A stretch of 64,000 bases of DNA from Bradyrhizobium sp. C9 (GTDB taxonomy: Bacteria; Pseudomonadota; Alphaproteobacteria; Rhizobiales; Xanthobacteraceae), in NCBI RefSeq assembly GCF_002532045.1, contig NZ_NWTG01000011.1:134001-198000 (forward strand), read 5' to 3'. A program made the position numbers and the translations under genes. Shown one piece after another: positions 17,148 to 26,173 of this stretch. Under the pieces are notes generated by a model, which saw nothing but the letters and a program-made list of their open reading frames with translations, was not told the origin of the DNA and ran no database searches. How positions within the stretch are numbered: position 1 is the stretch's first letter; every line of letters begins with the position of its first letter.

Positions 17148-18917
17148 TCAGTGCCAGCCTTCGCCGGCCTTCAGCGCCGCCGAGAGGCTGCGCACCGGGC
17201 GCGTCACCAGCGGATCGAGATCGAAGCGCTTCTCGAGCAGCCGGAGGATCGACGTGGTGTCGAAGTCCTCATGCGCGACGCCCGACTTGTTGAAGCGCTT
17301 GGCGATCAGCAGCGCCGGAACGCGGGTGCCCGGACCCCACTGGTCCGCAGCACGGGCCTCGGCACCATGGCGGTTGTGCGGCGGGGGCGGAACGTGGTCC
17401 CACTGTCCGCCGAACTCGTCATAGGTGATGACGATCAGCGTGTCCCTGCCATTCGGCCCTTCGACGATCGCCTTGACGAGATCGACGAGATGCTGGCTGC
17501 CTTCGGATTCGCTGGTGTAGCCCGGATGCTCGTTCTCCTCGCCGATCGGCTTGATGAAGCTGACCTGTTTCAGCCGGCCGTTCCTGGCCGCCTGGATGAA
17601 CTCCGCCTCGTCCTTCAGGTGATCCCTGCGGGCCTGCGTTCCCGGCGCGTAGCTGGCGAAGTAGTTGAGCGCCTGATGGTGGAACTGGAAATCCACATCG
17701 GGGCAGTTCGGGAACACCGCGGTGGAAAGGTGGTTCGGATCGGTGCAGGTCGTGCCGTTGCCGTTAGTCCAGCCGGACGCGCCGACATCGCCATTGGCGT
17801 TCGACCAGCCACCTGAATACCAGGCCCAGTCGACATGCTTGGCCGACAGCCGATCGCCGATGTTCGGCGTGTGCAGCGGCGGCAGGCGCTTGATGTCCGG
17901 GGTGCCCGGCGAATAGGGCTGATAGGTCGGCTGCGTGGTGTTGACCGCGTAGTCGCCGCAGGCAAGACCAGCCGGCAGGCCGGGCTGGTTGCATTTTGCG
18001 GTCAGCTGCGCGTCCTTCACCGTCGAGACCGGCGTGTAGAGCGGCGTGCTGGTCGGCATGCCGTTGGCGTCGACGATCGCGTGGAAGTCGTTGGCGCTGC
18101 CGTCGTTCAAGGCACCGACGAATGGTGGCGCCGCCGCCGCGACCAGGAACTGGTGGTTGAGGAACGAACCGCCGAACGCGCCCTGGAAGAAGCTGTCGGC
18201 GATCACGTAGTTCGGCGCGCCGTGGCCGTGCAGATAGGTGTAGATCGGCAGCTTCTTGGTGTCGTAGTAGCCCATGACAAGACCGGCGGCGTCGCTGCCG
18301 GTCATGTAGCGGTTCTGCCGGCCACCGTTGAGCTGGTACTGCTCGCTGTAGAAGCGATGCACGATATCCTCGGTGCAGCCGCCGGGCGAACCGGTGCCGT
18401 TGAGGAAGCCGTGCGCCGCGAAAGCGCCGAGCGGCTTCGGACAGGTGGTCGCCGAGATCGGGATGAAGTCGTTGATCTCGAACGGCTTGTTCTTGAAGGC
18501 GCTGAGGATCGCGACCGAGCCCGTGTTGTCGGTGCAAGTCGTCGGCTGCGGCGACGGAGAGGTCAGGTTGACGTCATTCTGCAACAGGCAGCCATAGACG
18601 GTCTGGTTGTCCTGCCGGACCTGCAGCGTATGCGCCTGATCGGCGTCGGAGGTACCGTTGATCCGGTCACGGCCGACATCGCCCCAGTGTCCATAGAGGT
18701 TATCGAAGCTGTGGTTCTCCTGGTAGATGACGACGATGTGCTTGTACTGATGCACACCTTCATGGCCGCGGTCGCGCAGGTCACGCAACTCGTCCCTGAC
18801 CTCGTGCTTGAACTCGTCAATGATCTTTTCGACCAAATTCTCGGCCTTTGCCACCGGTGAGATGGCAACGGCGCCAGCAACAATCGCGAGCGCCGGAATG
18901 GCTCCCCAAAGCCGCAT
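17148..18917 (-). CDS. Secreted PF04185 phosphoesterase (phospholipase C/acid phosphatase type)
   Basis: A 589-residue protein with a signal peptide (AIPALAIVAGAVAISPVAKA). It shows the family's paired metal and substrate motifs: VVIYQENHSFDNLYGHWG near residue 63 and VITYDEFGGQWDHVPPPP near residue 500, with the closing TTSILRLLEKRFDLDPL. The family includes AcpA-type acid phosphatases and bacterial phospholipases C, which hydrolyse phosphomonoesters or phospholipids outside the cytoplasm. The substrate here is not predictable. It is divergent from a di-heme peroxidase-like gene, with a PhoB-box-like array between them. The type II secretion system encoded 9 kb away is a plausible exporter, as for Pseudomonas phospholipases C. 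It has a Lys/Arg/His-rich helical segment between the signal peptide and the catalytic domain. Confidence 0.92.
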   Translation of the reverse strand: MRLWGAIPALAIVAGAVAISPVAKAENLVEKIIDEFKHEVRDELRDLRDRGHEGVHQYKHIVVIYQENHSFDNLYGHWGDVGRDRINGTSDADQAHTLQVRQDNQTVYGCLLQNDVNLTSPSPQPTTCTDNTGSVAILSAFKNKPFEINDFIPISATTCPKPLGAFAAHGFLNGTGSPGGCTEDIVHRFYSEQYQLNGGRQNRYMTGSDAAGLVMGYYDTKKLPIYTYLHGHGAPNYVIADSFFQGAFGGSFLNHQFLVAAAAPPFVGALNDGSANDFHAIVDANGMPTSTPLYTPVSTVKDAQLTAKCNQPGLPAGLACGDYAVNTTQPTYQPYSPGTPDIKRLPPLHTPNIGDRLSAKHVDWAWYSGGWSNANGDVGASGWTNGNGTTCTDPNHLSTAVFPNCPDVDFQFHHQALNYFASYAPGTQARRDHLKDEAEFIQAARNGRLKQVSFIKPIGEENEHPGYTSESEGSQHLVDLVKAIVEGPNGRDTLIVITYDEFGGQWDHVPPPPHNRHGAEARAADQWGPGTRVPALLIAKRFNKSGVAHEDFDTTSILRLLEKRFDLDPLVTRPVRSLSAALKAGEGWH

Positions 18918-19225
18918 AGTGCTCTCCTGATTTCAGAAAGAAATAGAAATGGAGTTACACGCTATGCAAAACACATTTCGCCGGGATGACCGTTTTTCGA
19001 CGCGCGCACAAACGCGTGAGAAAGAGCGCATGCGCCGACACGTTTTTCGTTCTGTCACACGCAGGCCGGTTTGTGTTTCGTTGACCGATCGTCATCAAAC
19101 CGCAATCAACAGTCGTCTATCCAAACAGATGGTCATTGATCCTGCCGACAGGAAACTGTCACGTTCGTGACATCTTCCGGCGTCGGGCAGCGCAAATGCA
19201 TTGTGACAGGGGCGGTTTTCTCGCA
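18918..19225. promoter_or_regulatory. Divergent promoter region with a PhoB-box-like array at 19145-19173
   Basis: Between the phosphoesterase and the di-heme gene, three 7-mers lie at an 11-base period on the plus strand: CCGACAG (19145-19151), CTGTCAC (19156-19162) and GTGACAT (19167-19173). Against the alphaproteobacterial Pho box CTGTCAT-N4-CTGTCAT, the second matches 6 of 7 and the third 5 of 7. Another isolated CTGTCAC lies at 19052-19058. No gene is seen in the interval. Confidence 0.5.
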
Positions 19226-20653
19226 ATGGCTTGGGATATTCTGGCGTTCGGCTCCGCAAAACGTCGCGCGGCATCGGCCGATCTTGGCGTCACGGCATCA
19301 GTCGCACTGCTGACGCTCGTCGTCACGTTCCTCCCGTTGCGCGCGATGGCATTCCCGCTCGGCGGCGACCAGACCGTGCTGCCGGCCGGCACTGAGTTTT
19401 CCGAGGAAGCGCTGGCGCGGCCGCGCGAACTCTTTCATTCCGAGGCGATGGGCGGGCGAAAGTCCTATCTGGTCAATCTCGGCGATCTCGCGTTCAATTC
19501 GCCTTCCATCTTCGGCGGCAAGGCGCGTCAGGCCGAGATGAGCTGCGGCACCTGTCACGTCAACGGCACATCGAACCCGAAATTGTTCGTTCCAGGTGTA
19601 TCCTCCCGCCCCGGCACCTTCGACACGACCAGTCTTGTCTTCAACGCCAAGACGTTCAACAGCATCCTCGATCCCGTCAGGATTCCGAGCCTGCGCGGCG
19701 CCCGCTTCCTCGCCCCCTACGGACATGACGGGCGCATGACCTCGCTGCGCGACTTCGTATATAATGTCATCGTCAATGAGTTTTCCGGGCCGCGGCCGAG
19801 CGATGCGGTTCTCGACGGCCTCGTCGCCTATATCAACGACATCGATTTCCTCCCCAATCCGAAGATTGCGCCCGGCGGCCGGCTTGCCGCGCAGGCCAGC
19901 GTCGAGGAACGGCGCGGCGAGGCGCTGTTCTTCAAGCCATTCCCGAAGCAGGCCGAGCTGAGCTGTGCCGGCTGTCACGTTCCGGCCGGCACCTTCAACG
20001 ACCAGCTGCGTCACGACGTCGGCTCCGGCGGACTGGTCAAGACCCCTACCCTGCTCAACGCCAATTTCAACGCGCCGTACTTTCACGACGGGCGGTACGA
20101 CACGTATGAAGAAGTGGTCGGCCACTTCGATCGCCTGTTCGACCTCGAATTGTCGACCCAGGACACGCAGGACCTTGTGGCCTATCTGAATGCGGTCGGC
20201 GACGGCGAACGTGCGTTCGACAAGGACGGCGTCGTGCTCCGGATGAAGGAAGTGCTGGAGCTCTCGAGCGTGCTCGAAGTCGCGATCCCGGCCGCCGACA
20301 CCTCAGTGGTGTCGCTGGCCGTGACCGGAGTGGGCGCCGAACTGCGCGAATTGACCGAGCACATCCCCGACATCAGGACCACCTCGATCGGCGGCAAGGA
20401 CGAGCGGCTCGCCGCGCGTGCGATCCTGAAGGATCTCGTCCTGACCTTGCGCCGTATCGATCTCGAAGTCGGGGCCGGCCGGATCGACGAAGCGATGGCT
20501 GAGTACCGCAGATTTTCGCAGCTGGTGAATTTCGACGTTCCGGTCGCCCTGAAGAGGGCCGAGCCCTGGTCGCTGTTCAACAGCAATGTGCATCAGTCGC
20601 ACTACACCGCGCTTGGTCGGATGCTGCCGGTGACAAGCCGGCAATCGCAGTAG
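19226..20653 (+). CDS. Di-heme cytochrome c peroxidase/MauG-like protein (copy 1)
   Basis: An approximately 475-residue periplasmic protein with two haem c motifs, SCGTCH and SCAGCH. These are separated by the usual block containing PGTFDTTS, RIPSLRGARFLAPYGHDGR and LRDFVYNVIVNEFSG. The C-terminal domain carries KTPTLLNANFNAPYFHDGRYDTYEEVVGHF, the region holding the distal haem ligands in the bacterial peroxidase/MauG family. An export signal (ASVALLTLVVTFLPLRAMA) is present. The start is uncertain: the ATG at 19226 gives the shortest signal peptide; 19196 and 19136 are also in frame. It could reduce peroxide or act as a MauG-like oxidase on a partner. It is divergent from a PF04185 phosphoesterase and 70-80% alike by eye, in the conserved blocks, to the second copy at 23781. 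Confidence 0.88.
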   Translation: MAWDILAFGSAKRRAASADLGVTASVALLTLVVTFLPLRAMAFPLGGDQTVLPAGTEFSEEALARPRELFHSEAMGGRKSYLVNLGDLAFNSPSIFGGKARQAEMSCGTCHVNGTSNPKLFVPGVSSRPGTFDTTSLVFNAKTFNSILDPVRIPSLRGARFLAPYGHDGRMTSLRDFVYNVIVNEFSGPRPSDAVLDGLVAYINDIDFLPNPKIAPGGRLAAQASVEERRGEALFFKPFPKQAELSCAGCHVPAGTFNDQLRHDVGSGGLVKTPTLLNANFNAPYFHDGRYDTYEEVVGHFDRLFDLELSTQDTQDLVAYLNAVGDGERAFDKDGVVLRMKEVLELSSVLEVAIPAADTSVVSLAVTGVGAELRELTEHIPDIRTTSIGGKDERLAARAILKDLVLTLRRIDLEVGAGRIDEAMAEYRRFSQLVNFDVPVALKRAEPWSLFNSNVHQSHYTALGRMLPVTSRQSQ

Positions 20654-20665
20654 CGCGTGAAGCGC

Positions 20666-21364
20666 TCACTGCGAGGTCGACGGCTCGACCCATACGTCGC
20701 TCTGCTGAATCCGGCGGATCAGCGCTTGCGGATCGAACTTGCGCAGACCCGCGGGGATTTCAAAGATTTGTGCCGGCTGCGGCTCGTCGCGGATGCGATC
20801 GGCCGCGATCACCGTCCCATCCGCGGTCCTGATCTGCACCGGAAACCTGCGCGCGCGGTCGACCCAGCCGGTAAAGCTCAAGCCGGACGGTGCCGCTACG
20901 CGATAGATATCGGTGTTGCGCCCCGCGATTGCCTCTTCTCCATCGCGCTGGCAGTGCCATGTCGCGAGATCGACCGCCGCAGAAAGCTGCGCCATCGCCA
21001 GCCATTGCCGGCAGGGATCGCTCGGGTCGACCGGGATGAACAGCTGGGTGAGCGGGCTCGATTGCATGGCCTTCATGTAGACGTGCGCGGCCGGGCGGAC
21101 GAAATAGGCGGCGGGCTTGGCCGTATCGAGCAGAAAGAAGCCATCGGGCAGCGCGGCTGGATCGATCCGCGCCTTTCGGTCCGAGACCCGCAGCGTCCCC
21201 ATCGCCGTTACCGTATCGTCCTTCCGCGCTAGCAGGTCGGCGGAAAACTGCTGCGCCGCGGCCGGTACCGGTGCATTGGCCACGACGGCCATCGCGAACA
21301 GGCAGGCCATGGCATTCCTGCCTCCCTTCCACATCTTTTTGCACGTCGTCTCGTCGCGCTTCAT
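20666..21364 (-). CDS. Secreted protein of unknown function, LolA-like fold suspected
   Basis: A 232-residue protein with a signal peptide (AMACLFAMAVVANAPVPAAAQ). The body reads FSADLLARKDDTVTAMGTLRVSDRKARID and FFLLDTAKPAAYFVRPAAHVYMKAMQ, then YRVAAPSGLSFTGWVDRARRFPVQIRTADGTVIAADRI. Alternating strands of this kind, with a residue pattern tracking a lipoprotein-carrier-like half barrel, recall LolA/DUF4412-type proteins. This is only a fold impression and no function should be inferred. Two cysteines (in DPCRQW and TWHCQ) could pair. It lies downstream of the second phosphoesterase on the same strand, with a hairpin in the 120-base gap, and converges on the first di-heme gene, so it probably belongs to this locus. 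Confidence 0.7.
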   Translation of the reverse strand: MKRDETTCKKMWKGGRNAMACLFAMAVVANAPVPAAAQQFSADLLARKDDTVTAMGTLRVSDRKARIDPAALPDGFFLLDTAKPAAYFVRPAAHVYMKAMQSSPLTQLFIPVDPSDPCRQWLAMAQLSAAVDLATWHCQRDGEEAIAGRNTDIYRVAAPSGLSFTGWVDRARRFPVQIRTADGTVIAADRIRDEPQPAQIFEIPAGLRKFDPQALIRRIQQSDVWVEPSTSQ

Positions 21365-21399
21365 GGGATATCCCCGATCGGTCAGCAGGCGGGCAGTCG

Positions 21400-21440
21400 G
21401 AACATGACAGCGCCGACCGAACCAATGGTTCGATCGGCGC
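21400..21440 (-). terminator. Hairpin with an adjoining PhoB half-site
   Basis: Two 14-base arms (21410-21423 and 21427-21440) around a 3-base loop, with one G-T mismatch, lie between the second phosphoesterase and the next gene. There is no T-run on the minus strand, so termination may be weak. Immediately after, on the minus strand, CTGTCATGTTC (21410-21400) shares 11 bases with a motif before gspD. Confidence 0.5.
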
Positions 21441-21484
21441 CGGCTTCGGATGGACTCAAGACCTCGTCGTGGACGAGAGCTCGA

Positions 21485-23542
21485 TCACTCGGTGTAGGAC
21501 AGATTGACCGGCTTGCTGAAGTCGAACGCGTCGAACAGGTCAGACAGCGCCGGGCTGTTGGTCGGGACATACTCGTTGTTCTTCGAGTAGGTCGGGTTCG
21601 GCAGGTTGTCGCGGCTGCGGTGCGTGAGCGGCTCGAGAGCCCAGTTGCGCTCAATGAACTTCAGCAGCGAAACGTGGTCGGCGTAGTTGTGGTTGACCTT
21701 GCCGCCCGTCGAATAGGGCGACAGGATCAGGGTCGGAATACGCGGTCCGTCGCCGAAGAAGTCGATCGACTGCGTATAACCGGAGTCCCAATAGCCGCCG
21801 GCTTCGTCCCAGGTGATGAAGACCGCGGTGTCGGCCTTCAGCTCCGGATTGTTGTCCAGCGCGTTGAGCACGTTCAGGACGTAGGCCTCGAACAGATCAA
21901 CCTTCGAGCTCTGCGGATGACCGTCGAGCAGGCCGTCCGGCTTGCCGAACGACACCGCGGGCAGCGTGTTGTGCTGGATCGCCGTGATCAGATCCGCGGT
22001 GTCCTTCATGTGAGCCTGGCGCACGGCCGGATTGGCCATGATCGAGGTCGCATACTGGAACGGATTGCAGATCTGGCAGTAGGCAACACCGAGCGCGTGC
22101 GCCGGATCGGCGACCGCAGCGGCGCTGAGGTTGGGGTTGGTCGGATTGGCGGCAACCGCGGCATTGGAAAGCGCCACGGCGTCGTTGAACGCACCACCAT
22201 AGAACGCCCAGGTGATGTTCTTCTCGATCAGAGCGTCACCGATCGTGCGAACCGACGACGGCGGGACGTTGTTGCCGCCGGACAGCGCGCCGTTCGGCAG
22301 ATAGCCCGGATTGACGTTGTTGAGCATGTAGTAGTGGTTCGGCTTGCAGTTCGGCTCCGCCGCGTACGGCAGATTGTTGAGGTAGGTGACGATCGGCTTC
22401 ACGCCGGGCTGGAACACGTCCGAGCAGTTGCTCCAGTTGCCGTCGACGGTGTAGCGGTTGACCGAACCCGCGACCGGATTCGGATTGGCGATCAGGTTGG
22501 CCGGCGGCGTCACCGGATTGCCCTTGCCGTCGCTCCAGAACGCCGCATCGCCGGTGCCGAGCATGAAGTGGTTCGCGCCGGTGCCACCGTGGAACGACTG
22601 GTGGAAGTTGTCGCTCAGCGTGAAGCGGTCGGCGAGCATTTTCAGGACCGGAGCCTGACCCTGCTGGGCATTGTAGAAGCCCATCGAGTTGGCCATGCTC
22701 TTGTTGGATGCCGAATAGGTCGCCATCACGAACGGGAACAGGTCGTTCTGGCAGCCCGAATTGTTCTTCTTGGTGGCGTTGGCGGCGTTGCAATCTTCCT
22801 GCTGCCAATCCTGATAGAAGCGATGGGTCGAGTCGCCGGTGTAGTCGTCGTCGCTGATCTGCTCGCCCTGCAGCTGGAACGGTCCGTTCAGACCGCCGGC
22901 GCCGGGAATGCGGGTATCCAGCACGCCGGTCGGCAGGCCGCTGAAGCCGGTAGTCAGGATGTCGAGATCGGCCGGGTCCATGTCCTTCTCGACACTGGCC
23001 TCAGCGATCGTCTTGAACGGGGCGCCGGTGTCGCTCTGCGCGGTCGGCGTACCGTTGGTGTTCGGCTGCGGCATCAGATTGGTCGCGTTGTAGGGCGACT
23101 TCGCGATCGCTGGCGCGCCGATGTAGAACGACGGCTGGCCCGCAACCGAATACTGCTGCGCTTGCGCGAAGTTCGGTCCCGGCGTTCCATCCTCGTTGAC
23201 GATGCCCTTCGACAGCAGGTTGGAAATGGTCTGCCCCTTGCCCTTCGGCTTGTAGATACCGAAGGTGTGATCGAGGCCGCGGTTCTCACCGATCAGGATG
23301 ATGACGTGCTTGATCGGCGAAGCGGTCTTGCCCTTGCCGCCGTGATCCTTGTCGTCGTGATCGTGGTCATGCTTGACGCGATCAGCTTCCTGATGCGCCT
23401 GGTGATTGTGATGCGGACGCTTGTCCCAATCACTGTGTCCGCCCGGATAGTGAGCGGCATATGCGGCCGTTGCGACGAGCACCGTTGACGCGATGCAGAG
23501 CGCGGTGCTGGTTCGCCAGTGCTTTTTGTAGTTCAAACTCAT
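21485..23542 (-). CDS. Secreted PF04185 phosphoesterase, divergent, with His-rich N-terminus (copy 2)
   Basis: A 685-residue protein. The ATG at 23540-23542 is chosen because it starts a good signal peptide (STALCIASTVLVATAAYAA) and has GAGG upstream. The mature N-terminus is very rich in His and Asp: HYPGGHSDWDKRPHHNHQ, then VKHDHDHDDKDH. This could bind metal. The phosphoesterase motifs are altered: VIILIGENRGLDHTFGIY replaces the usual ENHSFDxxFG. VFITWDEAGGYWDSGY keeps DExGGxxD but lacks the following HVPPP. The C-terminal LLKFIERNWALEPL block is present. It is probably still metal-dependent, but the substrate or activity may differ from copy 1. The upstream di-heme and imelysin genes are on the same strand, 240 bases away. 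Confidence 0.88.
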   Translation of the reverse strand: MSLNYKKHWRTSTALCIASTVLVATAAYAAHYPGGHSDWDKRPHHNHQAHQEADRVKHDHDHDDKDHGGKGKTASPIKHVIILIGENRGLDHTFGIYKPKGKGQTISNLLSKGIVNEDGTPGPNFAQAQQYSVAGQPSFYIGAPAIAKSPYNATNLMPQPNTNGTPTAQSDTGAPFKTIAEASVEKDMDPADLDILTTGFSGLPTGVLDTRIPGAGGLNGPFQLQGEQISDDDYTGDSTHRFYQDWQQEDCNAANATKKNNSGCQNDLFPFVMATYSASNKSMANSMGFYNAQQGQAPVLKMLADRFTLSDNFHQSFHGGTGANHFMLGTGDAAFWSDGKGNPVTPPANLIANPNPVAGSVNRYTVDGNWSNCSDVFQPGVKPIVTYLNNLPYAAEPNCKPNHYYMLNNVNPGYLPNGALSGGNNVPPSSVRTIGDALIEKNITWAFYGGAFNDAVALSNAAVAANPTNPNLSAAAVADPAHALGVAYCQICNPFQYATSIMANPAVRQAHMKDTADLITAIQHNTLPAVSFGKPDGLLDGHPQSSKVDLFEAYVLNVLNALDNNPELKADTAVFITWDEAGGYWDSGYTQSIDFFGDGPRIPTLILSPYSTGGKVNHNYADHVSLLKFIERNWALEPLTHRSRDNLPNPTYSKNNEYVPTNSPALSDLFDAFDFSKPVNLSYTE

Positions 23543-23780
23543 TGTCGACCTCAGGGTGTTTGCGGTTAGCAACACACACTGCTTAGTGCGACAGTATGAC
23601 GCATGGTTTTCGCTTGCGTGAAAGCGCGCGACAAATTTCGAAACGTTCAAATATTTTCTGTGGAGACATCCGCTGCTGCACGCTGCATCTCCACGATTCC
23701 ATTCTTCAACTGAAGAACGAATGCAGATGCAGCGCTCCACGCAGCGACGCGGACCGCAAACACCCTGCAGTTCGGCTCAA

Positions 23781-25157
23781 TCAATGCGAGACGTGCCTGG
23801 AGCGCATCACCTCGCGCAGCGCAGCGTAATGCTGATCATGCACATCTTGATTGAGCAAAGACCACGGCTCGGCGCTCGCCAGCAACGCAGGCACGGCAGC
23901 TGCCATCAGATTGCGATAGTTCCTGAACTCGGCTGCAGCATCGGCGGCGCGGCCCGCGGCAACGGCCATCTCTATGCGCCGCAGCGTGAGCACGAGCTCC
24001 TTCAGCCCGTTGCGCGCAAGCACGCGCTGCTGCTCGCCGCCCGACACGCTGGTGTTCTTGCGATCGGGATATTGCTCGGTCAACTCTCGGAGCTCGCGGC
24101 CGATCGTATCGACGGCGAGTGCGACGATGTCCTTGTCGCCGGCAGGAATTGCGGTCGCCAGCACCGTCGAGAAATCGTTGATCTCCTTCAGCGTTGCACC
24201 TGCACCGTCGCGCTCATAAGGCTGCACGCCATCGCCGACCGCCGTGAGATAGGCGACGAGGTCGCCCTTGTCCTGCGCCGAGAGATCGAGCTGAAAGGTC
24301 CGATCGAAGTAATCGACGACCTGGTTGAAGTTATCGAAGCGGCCGTCATGGAAATACGGCGCGTTGAAGTCGGCATTGCGCAGGGTCGGCGTCTTGAACA
24401 GGCCGCCCGAACCGACATCATGCTGCTGGTGATCGACGAAGCCGGACGACGGCACATGGCACCCCGCGCAGCTCAGCGCCGGATCGTGCGGGAACGGCCT
24501 GGCGAACAGCGCTTCGCCGCGGCGCTCCGCGTCGGTGATCTTGCCGGCCAGCCGCCCGGCAGGACCAAGGCTCGGATTGGGCAGGAAGTCGATGTCGTGA
24601 AGATAGGCCACGATGGCATCGAGCGTGGCCGGTGACGGCTCGGGTCCGGCAAACTCATTGGTGATGACGTTATGGACGAAGTCACGCAGCGAGGCGAACC
24701 GGCCATCGGCGCCGTAGGGCGCAAGGTAGCGGGCGCCGCGCAGGCTCGGAATCCGCACCGGATCGAACGACAGGTTGTTGGCCTTCGGATTGAACAGCGG
24801 GCCCGTGGTGTCGAACGTGCCGGGCCGGCTCGACATCTTCGGCATGAAGAACTTGGCGTTGTTCGCGCCATTGACGTGGCAGGTGCCGCAGCTCACGCCG
24901 GCCTGCCGCGCCACCTCGCCAAGCAGCCCCGGCGAATTGAAGGCGAGATCGCCGAGATTCACCAGATACGACTTGGCTCCGGTGCGCTCGGATTGGAACA
25001 CCTCCCGCGGCTTGTCGAGCGCATCCTCGTTCAGCTCGGTCGCAACCGGCAGCACGGTCTTGTCGCCGTCGACCGGAAACGCCGCCGTGCGCCCGAGCAG
25101 TGCAAGGGCGATGACCGCTGAAAGCAGCGCAGTCGGACGCAGGTGAAGCGATCTCAT
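23781..25157 (-). CDS. Di-heme cytochrome c peroxidase/MauG-like protein (copy 2)
   Basis: A 458-residue paralogue of the protein at 19226, with a clear signal peptide (PTALLSAVIALALLGRTAAFP). Haem motifs are SCGTCH and SCAGCH. Shared blocks include AKSYLVNLGDLAFNSPGLLG, RIPSLRGARYLAPYGADGR, HDVGSGGLFKTPTLRNADFN and APYFHDGRFDNFNQVVDYF. The C-terminal region (LRELTEQYPDRKNTSV to AEPWSLLNQDVHDQHYAALR) also matches copy 1, so the whole protein was duplicated. It starts inside the stop of the imelysin gene (4-base overlap), giving translational coupling. Electron transfer or peroxide handling in the periplasm is likely; the partner substrate is unknown. Confidence 0.92.
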   Translation of the reverse strand: MRSLHLRPTALLSAVIALALLGRTAAFPVDGDKTVLPVATELNEDALDKPREVFQSERTGAKSYLVNLGDLAFNSPGLLGEVARQAGVSCGTCHVNGANNAKFFMPKMSSRPGTFDTTGPLFNPKANNLSFDPVRIPSLRGARYLAPYGADGRFASLRDFVHNVITNEFAGPEPSPATLDAIVAYLHDIDFLPNPSLGPAGRLAGKITDAERRGEALFARPFPHDPALSCAGCHVPSSGFVDHQQHDVGSGGLFKTPTLRNADFNAPYFHDGRFDNFNQVVDYFDRTFQLDLSAQDKGDLVAYLTAVGDGVQPYERDGAGATLKEINDFSTVLATAIPAGDKDIVALAVDTIGRELRELTEQYPDRKNTSVSGGEQQRVLARNGLKELVLTLRRIEMAVAAGRAADAAAEFRNYRNLMAAAVPALLASAEPWSLLNQDVHDQHYAALREVMRSRHVSH

Positions 25158-25945
25158 CGCGCCTGCGCCTCCAGCGTCGGGCGCTGCAGCCCGAGCTTTG
25201 CCGAGGCGCTCTGCAGCGCGACGACCAGTTCCTCGCTGGTCTGGCGCAGATCGGCGATATTGACATGCGGCAGGTCGGGCGTGGCGACAATCGCCTCGAG
25301 CCGCTCGATCCGGTTGGTCACCATCTCGTCGAGCTTGCCGTCGACGGTATTGAGCGCGGCAGAGAAAATCGTGTGATAGGCGAAGTCGATGCCGGCGATA
25401 TTGTTGCGCATGTCGTCCAGCGACGTGCCTGAGATGCGCGATTCGCCGCCATCGGCTTTGCTCTCACCGACTTCGTAGGCGAGCCGCACCGTGCCATCCA
25501 GCAGCCCCTGCGGCGTCAGCTTGATATCCTTGAGCTTGCCGTGAAGATCGTTCAGGTGCTCGACCAGGCCCGTCGCATCGGTGGCAACGTCGGAGCTACC
25601 AGCTCCGAACAACTTGGCTTCGATGGCGTGGAACCCGCTGTCCGCGTTCGGCCAGGCGTCGATCTGCGCGTCGAGCTCGGGCACGAAGCCTGCAGTGAAC
25701 ACCTCCGAGCGCTCCCAGCCGGCACGCGCCGACAGCCAGGCCTTCCTGGCGCCGGGCAAATCCGCCGCAGCGGCGCGCTCGCGCAACCCACGCGCGCCCG
25801 CCAGCGCATTGGCAACACCCTCGATCAAATACGGCCGATAGCGCTCGGCGCCGTCCTCGAGCGCGCCCGCATTCGCGGCACGCACGCCTGCCGACGCTGC
25901 CAGCAAAGCCAGGCACGCCGCCACTCGCATCCTGTGCATAGTCAA
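25154..25945 (-). CDS. Imelysin/EfeO-M75-type periplasmic protein
   Basis: A 263-residue secreted protein with a signal peptide (VAACLALLAASAGVRAANAG). It shows the imelysin (peptidase M75-like) pattern: a first helical half with ARKAWLSARAGWERSEVFTAGFVPELDAQIDAW, then the GxHxxE motif as SGFHAIEAKLFG. A second half follows with GTSLDDMRNNIAGIDFAY. These proteins are not active peptidases; members such as EfeO and IrpA are linked to iron or haem handling. It is first in a minus-strand operon, overlapping the di-heme gene by 4 bases. Imelysins are often encoded with di-heme oxidoreductases, which fits. A single CTGTCAC lies upstream at 26018-26024 (minus strand). Confidence 0.85.
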   Translation of the reverse strand: MTMHRMRVAACLALLAASAGVRAANAGALEDGAERYRPYLIEGVANALAGARGLRERAAAADLPGARKAWLSARAGWERSEVFTAGFVPELDAQIDAWPNADSGFHAIEAKLFGAGSSDVATDATGLVEHLNDLHGKLKDIKLTPQGLLDGTVRLAYEVGESKADGGESRISGTSLDDMRNNIAGIDFAYHTIFSAALNTVDGKLDEMVTNRIERLEAIVATPDLPHVNIADLRQTSEELVVALQSASAKLGLQRPTLEAQAR

Positions 25946-26173
25946 CCCACTCGTCTGCCGCGAAGGGCTCGCGGCACGTAATCGGGGCGAACTATTGTCG
26001 GTATCCTATGCGGATTTGTGACAGCGCAGACTTTTTGTCGCATCTTTTCTGCTTCGCGATCGTTGTTGACGATCACGATCCCGCAAACACGTTGCTCGAT
26101 TGAAAATGCACTGTTCAACGCGCGCGAGTTGTTGCAACACAGTGTGTTCACGCGTCACACTTGTCCCGCCACG

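Noticed and set aside
26011..26030. Single CTGTCAC before the imelysin gene as a full Pho box
   Set aside because: The neighbouring 7-mers at 11-base spacing on either side do not match, so only a half-site is supported.
26018..26173. Extended N-terminus of the prepilin peptidase from GTG at 26018
   Set aside because: These 52 residues have no membrane or methyltransferase-domain character, and no ribosome site is evident.
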